DNA from: RH-AL1 sp965198485
GTDB lineage: Bacteria; Pseudomonadota; Alphaproteobacteria; Rhizobiales; Beijerinckiaceae
DNA length: 64,000 nucleotides
Reading direction: 5' to 3'
NCBI GenBank assembly: GCA_965198485.1
Contig: CBDAPQ010000005.1
Span: 744,001-808,000 of the forward strand
Each line of letters starts with the position of its first letter. Within the stretch, counting starts at the first letter, position 1. The notes beneath the pieces are model-generated. The model ran no database searches, was not told the origin of the DNA, and saw only the letters and a program-made list of their open reading frames with translations. Of the stretch, positions 41,916-50,768 are shown piece after piece. The position numbers were made by a program, and so were the translations under genes.

Positions 41916-43402
41916 ATCTCGCGACGCTCTTCATCGCGCTCACGATGCTCGGTGCACTGGTCATCGCGGTTCTCGGCGGCCGCGGTCGCACGATCAGCCA
42001 TGAGGGCGCCGGACTCGAGAGCTGGAGCGTCGGCGGGCGCAGCTTCGGCGCGATCCTCGTCTTCCTGCTGATGGCCGGCGAAATCTACACGACCTTCACC
42101 TTCCTCGGCGCATCGGGCTATGCCTACGGCAAGGGCGCCGCCTCCTACTACATCCTCTGCTACTTTCCGCTGGCCTACGTGTTGTCCTACTGGCTGCTGC
42201 CGGCGGTATGGCGCTACGCCCGCGAGCGCAGGCTGGTGTCGCAGGCGAGCTTCTTCGCCGCCAAATACGACAGCCGCCCGCTCGGCCTGCTGGTGACATT
42301 GGTCGGCATCGTCGCCCTCGTGCCTTACCTCGTCCTGCAGCTGAAAGGGCTCGGCATCATCATGACGACCTCGAGCTACGGCGCGGTCTCGCCCGAGATC
42401 GGCATGGTGCTCGGCGCGCTGGTCATCTCGGCCTTCGTGGTCGCCTCCGGCATCCACGGACCGGCCTCGATCGCGCTGATCAAGGACGTGTTGATCCTCG
42501 GTGTGGTGGCGTTCCTCGGCATCTACCTGCCGCTCAAGGTCGCCGGCGGCATTGGTCCCATGTTCCAGGCCGTCCAGGCCGTCCATCCCGGAATGCTCGC
42601 CTTCAAGCCGCGCGGGCAGAGCGTCGCCTGGTTCGACTCGACGGTGGCGCTGACGGCCTGCGGCTTCTTTATGTGGCCGCACAGCTTCGCCTCGATCTAC
42701 ACCGCCAGGGACGAACGCACCCTGCGCCGCAACGCCGTGGTGGCGCCGCTCTACGGCCTGTTGCTGCTGTTCGCGCTCTTCGTGGGCTTCGCCGCCCTGC
42801 TTCGCGTGCCGGGCCTGGTCGGCAAGGACATCGACCTCGCGCTTTTCAAGGTCGCGCTTGCCGAACTGCCGCCCGTGATCGTCGGGATCATCGGCGCGGC
42901 CGGCGTCCTGACGGCGCTGGTGCCGGGCTCGATGATGCTGATGGCTGCCTCGACGACGCTCGCCAAGGACGTCTATCCCCTCCTCCGCGGCACGGCCGGA
43001 GACCGCGAGATTGCGCTCGTCGCCAAGGTGGTCGTGCCGTGCGTGGCGGCGGTAGCCTTGTACTTTGCCCTCGCCGGTGGCGACACCATCGTCGCCTTGC
43101 TACTGATGGGCTACGCGCTGGTCACCCAGCTCTTCCCGGCGCTCGCCGCAAGCCTCGCGGAGCGGCGGGCCTTCACGGGTTGGGGCGCCTTCGCCGGCAT
43201 CTGCGTGGGCGTGGCGATCGTCATGGCGACGACGATCACGAAGGCGACGCTGGGCGGTATCCTGCCGGCACTGCCGGGGTGGATTCAGGACCTCAACATC
43301 GGCGTCGTGGCGCTCGCCCTGAACGTCGCGACGGCGCTGGCGGTGAGCTTCGCGGAGCGGCGCATCCCGGCTCGTATCGATGCCGGCGTTCCCGCCGAGT
43401 AG
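41912..43402 (+). CDS. Sodium:solute symporter family transporter
   Basis: The 496-aa membrane protein has about 13 hydrophobic segments and the family motifs WSVGGRSFGAILVFLLMAGE and GIHGPASIALIKDVLIL near the middle. Such SSS transporters import organic acids, amino acids or sugars using sodium. The DUF3311 partner precedes with a 4-nt overlap. The substrate cannot be read from the sequence. Confidence 0.9.
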   Translation: MNLATLFIALTMLGALVIAVLGGRGRTISHEGAGLESWSVGGRSFGAILVFLLMAGEIYTTFTFLGASGYAYGKGAASYYILCYFPLAYVLSYWLLPAVWRYARERRLVSQASFFAAKYDSRPLGLLVTLVGIVALVPYLVLQLKGLGIIMTTSSYGAVSPEIGMVLGALVISAFVVASGIHGPASIALIKDVLILGVVAFLGIYLPLKVAGGIGPMFQAVQAVHPGMLAFKPRGQSVAWFDSTVALTACGFFMWPHSFASIYTARDERTLRRNAVVAPLYGLLLLFALFVGFAALLRVPGLVGKDIDLALFKVALAELPPVIVGIIGAAGVLTALVPGSMMLMAASTTLAKDVYPLLRGTAGDREIALVAKVVVPCVAAVALYFALAGGDTIVALLLMGYALVTQLFPALAASLAERRAFTGWGAFAGICVGVAIVMATTITKATLGGILPALPGWIQDLNIGVVALALNVATALAVSFAERRIPARIDAGVPAE

Positions 43403-43514
43403 ACAATTCGCCCCGTGCAGCGGTGTCAGCCGTCTCGCCGAGGACAACTGAAGCACGGTTCAACTCGAATGCCGGCATCAACAATCCGTATCGAGCTGGC
43501 CGTTGCCTCTCCAA

Positions 43515-43796
43515 CTATACCGGTTGATCGGTCTTTCCAGCCGACGCACATACTTTTGCGACATCACCTATATTGAGATCCGTGTGGCCCGGCGTGTTCG
43601 ATGTTTCGTCCATGCACTTGAGCAAGCCAGCGTTTCCCGCGCTCCTATTTCCGAAGAGCTGCTTGAGAAGCTCAGAATGCTCCTTTTCTGACGAATGCTT
43701 CCAGGCATTCATCGTGTCGTCAGCCTGCAAAGCGAACGCAGGCGTGATCATGGCGGACACCGAAAGCAAGATGATCGTGACCAGCAGCCTGCGCAT
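43515..43796 (-). CDS. Small secreted protein (93 aa)
   Basis: The frame starts with a signal peptide MRRLLVTIILLSVSAMITPA cut near AFA, followed by a polar mature part with EKEHSELLKQLFGNRSAGN and two Cys (LLKCMDE, AKVCASA). I do not recognise it. GAGAGGTGGA precedes the ATG. Confidence 0.6.
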   Translation of the reverse strand: MRRLLVTIILLSVSAMITPAFALQADDTMNAWKHSSEKEHSELLKQLFGNRSAGNAGLLKCMDETSNTPGHTDLNIGDVAKVCASAGKTDQPV

Positions 43797-44366
43797 GTTC
43801 CACCTCTCTCTATTCCTGCTTCGACGCTAACATGAGCATCATGCCGCCGAGCTGCGGCTGATCGCGCGTGACGCCGTGGACGGGATCGGTCGAGCCTACG
43901 GCAGAAAGCGCTCGATCAGCCACGCTCGAGCTGCGGTGGGTCGGCACCGCGGCGGCTCGTGATCGGGCGCGACAACGCCAGCGATTCCCGTTGGACTTTG
44001 GCGCCTTCACCCCGGCGTTCTCCGAGCCGGATACAAGCTAAAACGCGTCACGGACATGGACCTCGCTGAGGCCACTGCCGATTTCGACGTGACGAAGGCC
44101 GTCTTTGGTGCCCTCGACCTGCTCGACACCTGCTCGAAGCTCACAAGCGACGCGAACTTCCATGAGGCCGATCGCAAGCGGGTGAGCACACCAGGAGGCG
44201 ACACATTGACGTCATGGCGGTGTCGGCGCGTCTCAGCTGGCGACCGAACATGGCGCTGCCGCGATCGCCGACCACGAGGACGCATCTCGCAAGATCGGAG
44301 ACCAGGGTCAGCCCACGGTCTGCCGAAGAACCCGACGAAACACCTATCGAAGTGCTCGAGTTAGGC
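43797..44366. other. Intergenic region before tRNA-Gly
   Basis: About 570 bp. Open frames exist on both strands, but their compositions look like chance. I see no RNA or mobile element. Confidence 0.4.
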
Positions 44367-44440
44367 TGGAGCGGGCGAAGGGAATCGAACCCTCGTATGA
44401 AGCTTGGGAAGCTTCCGTTCTACCATTGAACTACGCCCGC
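44367..44440 (-). tRNA. tRNA-Gly (CCC)
   Basis: The minus strand folds with acceptor GCGGGCG/CGCCCGC, D arm GTTCAATGGTAGAAC, anticodon stem GAAGC/GCTTC with loop TTCCCAA (anticodon CCC), T arm AGGG TTCGATT CCCT, discriminator T and encoded CCA. Confidence 0.94.
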
Positions 44441-44608
44441 GATAGAACCCATCTTATCCTTCGCGACGCGAGGTGCAAGGGTTGCACGATGGCGTGGAGA
44501 GGCCGGCCGGAGCATCGGACGATGTTTGGACCCGTTTCGCGACGCTTACGTGCGTGTCCTCGCTTCTACTTCCCTTGTTCGAGCAAGTCCGCAACAGCGG
44601 ACGTTCCT

Positions 44609-46183
44609 CTAACGCTTGAGGAAGTAGTAGGCTGCGATGCAGGCGAGCGCCCAGAGCGCGTAGTGACCGAGGCGCTGGGCGCTCTTCTCGATGTCGCCGA
44701 ATTGCTTGAGCGCGTCGTCGGAGAAGCCGACGCCGTTGTCGATCATGTCCTCGAGCTTCTCCAGCGTGCGCTCGGCGCGAGTCATCGTCTCGGGTAGCGC
44801 GAAGGCGAGCTTGGCCATCTGCGCGACGGCCGCGCCGGCGTCCTGGATGCGGCCGACGGGGCCGAGGTTCTCCTCGATCCAGGCACGTACCACCGGCTCG
44901 GCGGTGGTCCACATGTCGAGGCGCGGGTCCAGCGTGCGGGCGACGCCCTCCACCACGACCATGGTCTTTTGCAGCAGCACCAGCTCGACGCGCGCCTTCA
45001 TGTCGAAGAGCGCGGTGATCTCGAACAGCAGCGTCAGCAGCCGCGCCATCGAGATCTCGTCGGCCTTGCGCGAGTGGATCGGCTCGCCGATGGCGCGGAT
45101 GGCCTGGGCGAAATCCTCGAGCCGGTGATGCGCCGGCACGTAGCCGGCCTCGAAATGGACCTCGGCGACGCGGATGTAGTCGCGCATGATGAAGCCGTAG
45201 AGGATCTCGGCGAGGAAGCGCCGCTCCTTGCGGCCGAGCCGCCCCATGATGCCGAAATCCACCGCCACCAGGCGGGCGTCGCGGTCGATGAACAGGTTGC
45301 CCTGGTGCATGTCGGCGTGGAAGAAGCCGTCGCGCATGGCATGGCGCAGGAAGGTCTGGATGACCACAGCGCCGAGCCTTGGCAGGTCGTAGCCGCAGCG
45401 CCGCAGCTCGGCCACGTCGCCGAGCTTGGTGCCGTCGATCCACTCCAGCGTCAGCACCTCGGCGGCGGTGCGATCCCAGTCGATCGCCGGAATGCGGAAG
45501 TCGACCTCGCGCGAGACGTTGTCGGCGAACTCGCTGGCGGCGGCGGCCTCGAGCCGGAAGTCGGTCTCCATCCGCAGCGCGCGCGCCAGCGTCTCGACGA
45601 CGCCGACCGGCTTGAGGCGCTTGGTGTCGGGGAAGGTCTTCTCCAGCCATCTCACGGCGACCTTCATGTCGCCGAGGTCACGGTTGAGCTGCCGCTCGAC
45701 GCCGGGGCGGCGCACCTTGACCGCGACGTCGCGCTCGCCCAGCGCGTCGCGCACGCGGGCCTTGTGCACCTGCGCGATGGAGGCGGCGGCGACCGGCTCG
45801 CCGAACGAGACGAACAGCGATTCGAGGGGAACGCCGAAGGCGCGCTCGATCTGCTCCACCGCAAGGGCGCGGCCGAACGGCTCCATGCGGTCCTGCAGCC
45901 GCTCCAGCGCGATCACCACCGCCGGGCCGACGACGTCGGGGCGGGTGGCCAGGAACTGGCCCATCTTGACGTAGGAGGGGCCGAGCCTGGCGATCGCCTC
46001 TGGCAGTGCCTCGAGTCCGGTACCGGGCCTGCGATTCTTGCCGCCGATCAGCTTGGCGAGGCTGAGCGGCAGCCTGGCCTTGGTCGGCAGATAGGCGGGA
46101 TCGACGTCGGCGAAGACGCCGGCCCGGGCCATGACCCAGCCGGCACGCGCGAGCCGCGCGATGGAGCCCAGGGCGAGGATCAC
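44609..46183 (-). CDS. ubiB: UbiB, ubiquinone biosynthesis protein kinase-like
   Basis: The 524-aa protein belongs to the ABC1/ADCK/UbiB family, needed for ubiquinone synthesis. Motifs include the KxGQ element SYVKMGQFLATRPD, the Ala-rich nucleotide loop in AAASIAQVHKARV, VAVKVRRPGV (Lys), FFHADMHQGNLFIDRD and VAVDFGIMGRL (metal-binding DFG). Two hydrophobic segments at the C-terminus (LGHYALWALACIAAYYFL) anchor it. It lies 52 nt after ubiE on the same strand. Confidence 0.94.
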   Translation of the reverse strand: MILALGSIARLARAGWVMARAGVFADVDPAYLPTKARLPLSLAKLIGGKNRRPGTGLEALPEAIARLGPSYVKMGQFLATRPDVVGPAVVIALERLQDRMEPFGRALAVEQIERAFGVPLESLFVSFGEPVAAASIAQVHKARVRDALGERDVAVKVRRPGVERQLNRDLGDMKVAVRWLEKTFPDTKRLKPVGVVETLARALRMETDFRLEAAAASEFADNVSREVDFRIPAIDWDRTAAEVLTLEWIDGTKLGDVAELRRCGYDLPRLGAVVIQTFLRHAMRDGFFHADMHQGNLFIDRDARLVAVDFGIMGRLGRKERRFLAEILYGFIMRDYIRVAEVHFEAGYVPAHHRLEDFAQAIRAIGEPIHSRKADEISMARLLTLLFEITALFDMKARVELVLLQKTMVVVEGVARTLDPRLDMWTTAEPVVRAWIEENLGPVGRIQDAGAAVAQMAKLAFALPETMTRAERTLEKLEDMIDNGVGFSDDALKQFGDIEKSAQRLGHYALWALACIAAYYFLKR

Positions 46184-46235
46184 GGCGTTGATCCTTCCCC
46201 GCTTCGCGAGGGAGGATATGCGCGGCCCGGCGTTG

Positions 46236-46997
46236 TCACAGCTTCCAGCCGCTGTGGATGGCGACGATGCCGCCCGTGAGCCGCGTGACGCCCGTGTTGC
46301 GGAAACCGGCGGCGGCGATCATCGCGGCAAAGGTCTCGGCGTCGGGGAACTTGCGGATCGACTCGACGAGGTAGCGGTAGCTCTCGGCGTCCCCGGCCAC
46401 CGCTTGGCCGAGGCGCGGGATCACGTGGAACGAGTAGGCGTCGTAGATGCGGTCGAGCAGCGGCAGGTCGACGTGGCTGAACTCGAGGCAGAGAAACCGG
46501 CCGCCGCGCTTCAGCACGCGGTAGGCCTCGCGCAGCGCCACATCCATGCGCGGCACGTTGCGGATGCCGAAGGCCACGGTGTAGGCGTCGAAATGGCCGT
46601 CCTCGAAGGGCAGGTCCTCGGCGTTGGCCTCGACAAAGGCGATGTGCTCGGCGGTGCGGCGCTTCTGCGCCCGGTCGCGCCCGACCGCCAGCATGTCGGC
46701 GTTGATGTCGAGCACGGTGACGGAGGTGTGCGGGCCGCCGGCGCGCAGCACGCGAAAGGCGACGTCGCCCGTGCCGCCAGCGACGTCGAGGTGGCGGAAG
46801 GGGCGCCGCTTGGGCGGGTTCACCATCGCGACGAGCCGGTCCTTCCAGCCGCGGTGGAGGCCGGCGGACATGAGGTCGTTCATCACGTCGTAGCGCGCGG
46901 CCACCTTGTGGAACACGTCGTCGACGCGACCCTGCTTGTCGTCGAGCCGGACGTCCTCGAAGCCGAAATGCGTGGTCTCGTCGTCGGCACGGGTCAT
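46236..46997 (-). CDS. ubiE: Ubiquinone/menaquinone methyltransferase UbiE
   Basis: The 253-aa SAM enzyme performs the C-methylation step of ubiquinone synthesis. The N-terminus has FGFEDVRLDDKQGRVDDVF and YDVMNDLMSAGLHRGWKD, then the SAM motif FRHLDVAGGTGDVAFRVL and the IRNVPRMDVALREAYRVL post-motif, then LSFHVIPRLGQAVAGD-type YSFHVIPRLGQAVAG. It heads the ubiE-ubiB pair. Confidence 0.96.
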   Translation of the reverse strand: MTRADDETTHFGFEDVRLDDKQGRVDDVFHKVAARYDVMNDLMSAGLHRGWKDRLVAMVNPPKRRPFRHLDVAGGTGDVAFRVLRAGGPHTSVTVLDINADMLAVGRDRAQKRRTAEHIAFVEANAEDLPFEDGHFDAYTVAFGIRNVPRMDVALREAYRVLKRGGRFLCLEFSHVDLPLLDRIYDAYSFHVIPRLGQAVAGDAESYRYLVESIRKFPDAETFAAMIAAAGFRNTGVTRLTGGIVAIHSGWKL

Positions 46998-47060
46998 GGC
47001 TCTCTCCGGCCGCCTCTATAGCGGGCGCCCGGAGGCATGGCTACGCGCGGAGCGACGCGT

Positions 47061-49454
47061 TCACTCGGCGGGGCGCTGCTCAGGGTGGCGCTGCTCGGGG
47101 TGGCGGCGCGGCACCAGGCTGTAGAGGTACATCGCCGTCGGCCGCAGGATGAGAAGGTCGGCGACGAGCGCCGCGATCATCGCGAAGGCCGAGAGCCAGC
47201 CGAACAGCCGCAGCATCGGCAGGTTGGAGAAGGCCGTCACGGCGAGGCCGCAGGCCAGCACCACCGAGGTGAGGATCAGCGCCGGGCCGACGAGGATGGT
47301 GGCGCGCTCCACCGACATCGCCGCGTTGACGCCGGGGCGCTCCTCCAGCCTGAGCCGGTTGAGGAAGTGGATCGTCGCCGAGAGCCCGAGCCCGAACGAG
47401 ACGGTCAGCGCCACCACGCTGGCGAACTGCAGTCCCTCGCCCATGAACCACAGCAGCGATCCCGAGGCCACGATCGGGAAAATGCCGGGCAGGATCGAGA
47501 GCAGCATGACCTTCCACGAGCGAAAGGCGAGACCGATGAAGGCGGCGACGAAGACGATCTCGATCGTCAGCCCGCGCGACAGCCGCTCGATCATCGCCGC
47601 CGAATTGCGCGCCGCGATCACCGCGAGCCCGGTGACGGCGATCTGGTAGCCGGGATGGGCCTTGCGCACAGCCCCGAGACGCCCGTCGAGGCTGTCGACG
47701 ATGGGCAACAGCTGGCTGGCGTCCTTGTCCGGAACGCGACCGGAGACGAGCACGGATTTGTGGTCCTCGGCGACGAAGCGGCCGATCAACGACTTCGGCA
47801 GGTAGCCGACGTATTTCTCCAGCGTGGCGAGATCGTTGAGGCCCAGCTTCTGGCTGAGCCAGTCGCGCAGGGTCTGCAGCGAAAAGACGTTGCCGATGCC
47901 CGGCTCGCTCGATGTGGTGCGCTGCACCGCCTCGATCGTGGCCAGCGTGTCGGGCGAGTACAGGTCCTGACCCGGCGGAAACTGGATCAGCACGTCGATC
48001 GGGTTGGCGCCGGTCAGCTTGCGGTCGAGCGTGCCGTTGGCTGTCGTCGCCTGCTCGTTGTTGGGAACCTGGTCGGCGAGCCGATAGCGCGGCGTCAGGT
48101 TGGCGTAGATCGCCGAGAGCACGACGCAGACGGCGATGCCGATGAGGCTGTAGAGGCCGGGCCGCCCGACCATGCGCTCGGCGATCCAGCGGCAGAACTC
48201 GCGCAGGAGGTTGATCGCCGTATCCGCCCTGGCGGTCTTGAGCGCCAGTTTGCCCTCGCCGCGGATGAGCACGTAGGCGAGTAGCGGCAGCAGCACCAGC
48301 ACGGTCACCAGCGCGATCGCGGTGGTGAGCAGGCCGGCCTCTCCGAAGGTCTTGATGAGGTCGGAGTCCGAGAACAGCAGCGCCACGAACGACACCATGG
48401 TGGTGGTGTGCGTCAGCACGCAGGCCGGCCCGACCACCGCCAGCGCGCCGCGGATCGCCTGCGGCTTGGTCTGCCCCGCCACCAGCCGGTCGCGGATGGC
48501 GAAGGTCAGCTGCATCGAATCCGAGAAGCTGATCACCATGATCAGCGGCGTCATTACGTTGAGGAAGATGTTGAGCTGGAAGTCGAGCCAGCCGAGCGCG
48601 CCGATCGAGATCAGGATGGCGACGAGCGGCGGCGCCGCCGCTACCAGCATGAACGACACGCGCTTGAAGAACAGGATGGCGATAAGGCAGCCGGCGATGA
48701 AGCCGATCGCGTTGTAGGTGACGCGGTCGCTCTCGACGGAATTGTGGATCTCGTGCTGCATCACCGGGACGCCGGCGAGTTCGCCCTTGAGGTCGGAACC
48801 GGCGAGGTCGTCGGCCATGGTCTTGCGGATGTCGGCGATGACCCGGCTGCTCTTGGCACTGGACGCCACGGCCGGCTGCAGCGCCAGCACGATGAGCGCC
48901 AGCGTGCCGTCGGGCGAGATCAGCTTGCCGCTGATCAGCTCGTTGGCGCGCACCTTCTGGATGACCGTGTCGTACTCCGGCCCTCCCGGCGGCAGCGGCT
49001 CCGGAAAGAGCGCCGGCGGGATCGTTTGGCCCTTTTCGGGCGGCACACGGGCGGAGAACATCGAAAGGATGTCGCGCTCGCCCTCGACGAGCTGGAGGTC
49101 GGTGACGAGGTCGCGGATCTTCTGGACATTGTCGCGGGCGAGAAGGTCCTTGGCGGTGACGACGACAAGCACGTCATATTCCGAGGAGGGGAAGTCGCGC
49201 GTGACCGCCTCGTACTGATGAAATTGCGGCGTGTTGGAGCGGAACAGCTGCGACAGCGAATCGTCCACCGTCAGCCGCATGGCGCCGAACACGGCGGCGA
49301 TGGCCAGCAACGCGAACACGATGCCGACGACGAGCGGCGCCTTGAGCGAGACGAGGCCCATCTTCTCGGCGCCGAACGCGAGGTCCGCGAGCCCGGCGTC
49401 GGGCGTCCCGGTGCCGGATTTGGAATCCTCGACTTCGCTTCCGACGCTCTGCAT
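47061..49454 (-). CDS. MMPL/RND-family transporter
   Basis: The 797-aa membrane protein has the MMPL layout, with two repeats each carrying a hydrophobic helix, a periplasmic loop and five or six helices. Examples are PLVVGIVFALLAIAAVFGA at the start and a sterol-sensing-like block around FISIGALGWLDFQLNIFLNV. HpnN-like members of this family move hopanoids to the outer membrane, so a lipid or hopanoid exporter is possible. The start is set at ATG 49454 (MQSVGSEVE); a longer frame begins at 49523. The tail has RHPEQRHPEQR. Confidence 0.85.
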   Translation of the reverse strand: MQSVGSEVEDSKSGTGTPDAGLADLAFGAEKMGLVSLKAPLVVGIVFALLAIAAVFGAMRLTVDDSLSQLFRSNTPQFHQYEAVTRDFPSSEYDVLVVVTAKDLLARDNVQKIRDLVTDLQLVEGERDILSMFSARVPPEKGQTIPPALFPEPLPPGGPEYDTVIQKVRANELISGKLISPDGTLALIVLALQPAVASSAKSSRVIADIRKTMADDLAGSDLKGELAGVPVMQHEIHNSVESDRVTYNAIGFIAGCLIAILFFKRVSFMLVAAAPPLVAILISIGALGWLDFQLNIFLNVMTPLIMVISFSDSMQLTFAIRDRLVAGQTKPQAIRGALAVVGPACVLTHTTTMVSFVALLFSDSDLIKTFGEAGLLTTAIALVTVLVLLPLLAYVLIRGEGKLALKTARADTAINLLREFCRWIAERMVGRPGLYSLIGIAVCVVLSAIYANLTPRYRLADQVPNNEQATTANGTLDRKLTGANPIDVLIQFPPGQDLYSPDTLATIEAVQRTTSSEPGIGNVFSLQTLRDWLSQKLGLNDLATLEKYVGYLPKSLIGRFVAEDHKSVLVSGRVPDKDASQLLPIVDSLDGRLGAVRKAHPGYQIAVTGLAVIAARNSAAMIERLSRGLTIEIVFVAAFIGLAFRSWKVMLLSILPGIFPIVASGSLLWFMGEGLQFASVVALTVSFGLGLSATIHFLNRLRLEERPGVNAAMSVERATILVGPALILTSVVLACGLAVTAFSNLPMLRLFGWLSAFAMIAALVADLLILRPTAMYLYSLVPRRHPEQRHPEQRPAE

Positions 49455-49651
49455 AGGTCCCCTCGTCGCAACGCCTGCAGACACGTACCAGGCGGTACGG
49501 CTGACGGCCAAGCTCTTAGCCAATGTCGGAACGCTGTGCTAGTCCGGCAACACGGCGGCTTTAAGCCGAGGCGGAAGCATGGCGGGCCGCAAAGGCGCCA
49601 TCAAGGATTTCTTAAGCTGTCGCCCACGCCGCGTTAAGAGAAGGATCGGCC

Positions 49652-50146
49652 ATGAGCCTCACGCGTCCCTCCATCAGGCATGCGTCGGCCGTCGCGGTCG
49701 CCCTGTGTGCCGCCCTCGCCATGACCGCCTGCGCCAAGTCGCCGACGGAGGCTTTCAGCGCCAACGCCGGCGCCGCCCCCGGCAGCGCCGCCGATTTCGC
49801 CCAGAACGCCGGCGACCGCGTGTTCTTCGCCGAGGACACCTCCGACATCGATGCCAAGGCGCAGCAGACGCTCGACCGCCAGGTGGCCTGGCTGCAGCGC
49901 TACGACCGCGGGCGCTTCACGCTCGAGGGCCATGCCGACGAACGCGGCACCCGCGAATACAATTTCGCGCTGGGCGCACGTCGCGCCGAGGCGGCCAAGG
50001 ATTACATGGTCGCGCGCGGCATCCCGGCCTCGCGCATCCGCACGATCTCCTACGGCAAGGAGCACCCGGTGGCCTCCTGCAACGATATCTCGTGCTGGGC
50101 GCAGAACCGCCGCGCGGTGACGATCGTCGACAGCGATCAAAGCTGA
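49652..50146 (+). CDS. pal: Peptidoglycan-associated lipoprotein, first copy
   Basis: The 164-aa lipoprotein has a lipobox MTAC (Cys about 27) after AVALCAALA. The OmpA-like C-terminal domain has VFFAEDTSDIDAKAQQTLDR, LEGHADERGTREYNFALGAR and ISYGKEHPVA, where Asp and Arg bind meso-diaminopimelate of peptidoglycan. It is outer-membrane anchored and part of the Tol-Pal system. The Tol genes are not adjacent. The stop lies within the first copy of a 17-bp direct repeat. Confidence 0.93.
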   Translation: MSLTRPSIRHASAVAVALCAALAMTACAKSPTEAFSANAGAAPGSAADFAQNAGDRVFFAEDTSDIDAKAQQTLDRQVAWLQRYDRGRFTLEGHADERGTREYNFALGARRAEAAKDYMVARGIPASRIRTISYGKEHPVASCNDISCWAQNRRAVTIVDSDQS

Positions 50147-50174
50147 GCCTTTTGTCGAAAGCTGAGCCTTTTGT
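50139..50174 (+). repeat. 17-bp tandem direct repeat at the pal stop
   Basis: AAAGCTGAGCCTTTTGT occurs at 50139-50155 and 50158-50174, separated by CG. The first copy contains the TGA stop of pal. A duplication by slippage is the simplest reading. Confidence 0.85.
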
Positions 50175-50244
50175 AACGTGGGCGCGCCGAACTCCCGCGC
50201 GCGCCAAGGCATTGCCCTCCATCACCTCAAATGAGGAGGCAGCC

Positions 50245-50508
50245 ATGCCGACCGATCTTCCCCCCGACTACAAGCCGAAGCCCATGCCCGATCCGACCGA
50301 CCCCGGGGCGGTGCCGGATCCCGGTGCAGTCGCGCCGCCTGCGGGCGGCGACTCGCGAGACCCCGGTGTCAACCCGCATCCGGGTCCCGACAGCGGTATG
50401 CCCGCTCCGGGCGGCGACGATGGCGACGTGTTCGATCCCGCACCCGGATGGGGTCCCGGCTCGCCAGCACCGGCGGGTGGCCCTGGCGGCGGCATGCCGT
50501 CGTTCTAG
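50245..50508 (+). CDS. Small Pro/Gly/Asp-rich protein
   Basis: The 87-aa frame begins MPTDLPPDYKPKPMPDPTDP and is composed largely of Pro, Gly, Asp and Ala, with no signal peptide. GAGGAGG precedes the ATG at 50245. The composition suggests a disordered protein. I cannot assign a function, but the RBS supports translation. Confidence 0.5.
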   Translation: MPTDLPPDYKPKPMPDPTDPGAVPDPGAVAPPAGGDSRDPGVNPHPGPDSGMPAPGGDDGDVFDPAPGWGPGSPAPAGGPGGGMPSF

Positions 50509-50519
50509 AGCTGATCCCG

Positions 50520-50768
50520 GTTAAGGGGAGCCGATGACGTCATGTCGTCTTCCCGGGGCGAGCGCAGCGAGCGCCCGAGACCCATGACAACGCGCTTGCT
50601 GGATCGCGCGGCATCACTCCGCCTCTCCTTCAACCGCATTATCATGGATTCCGGGCTCGCCTTCGGCGCTCCGGAACGACGACGTGAGCCTCGTGCTTTC
50701 TAGTTTCAGCAAGGCACACCGGTTCCGGGTCTTCGCTACGCTCGTCCGGAATGACGAGCGTAGGGTTC
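50520..50768. repeat. Intergenic stretch with dispersed-repeat-like sequence
   Basis: About 250 bp containing GGCGAGCGCAGCGAGCGCC-type palindromes, and a GGATTCCGGGCTCGC...CTCCGGAACGA motif repeated in a changed form as GTTCCGGGTCTTCG...CGTCCGGAATGACGA. Such segments are typical intergenic repeats of Hyphomicrobiales. No gene is seen. Confidence 0.45.

Noticed and set aside
44007..44364. Two overlapping frames of about 95-100 codons in the gap before tRNA-Gly
   Set aside because: Neither has an RBS, recognisable fold or expected composition, and they are antisense to each other.
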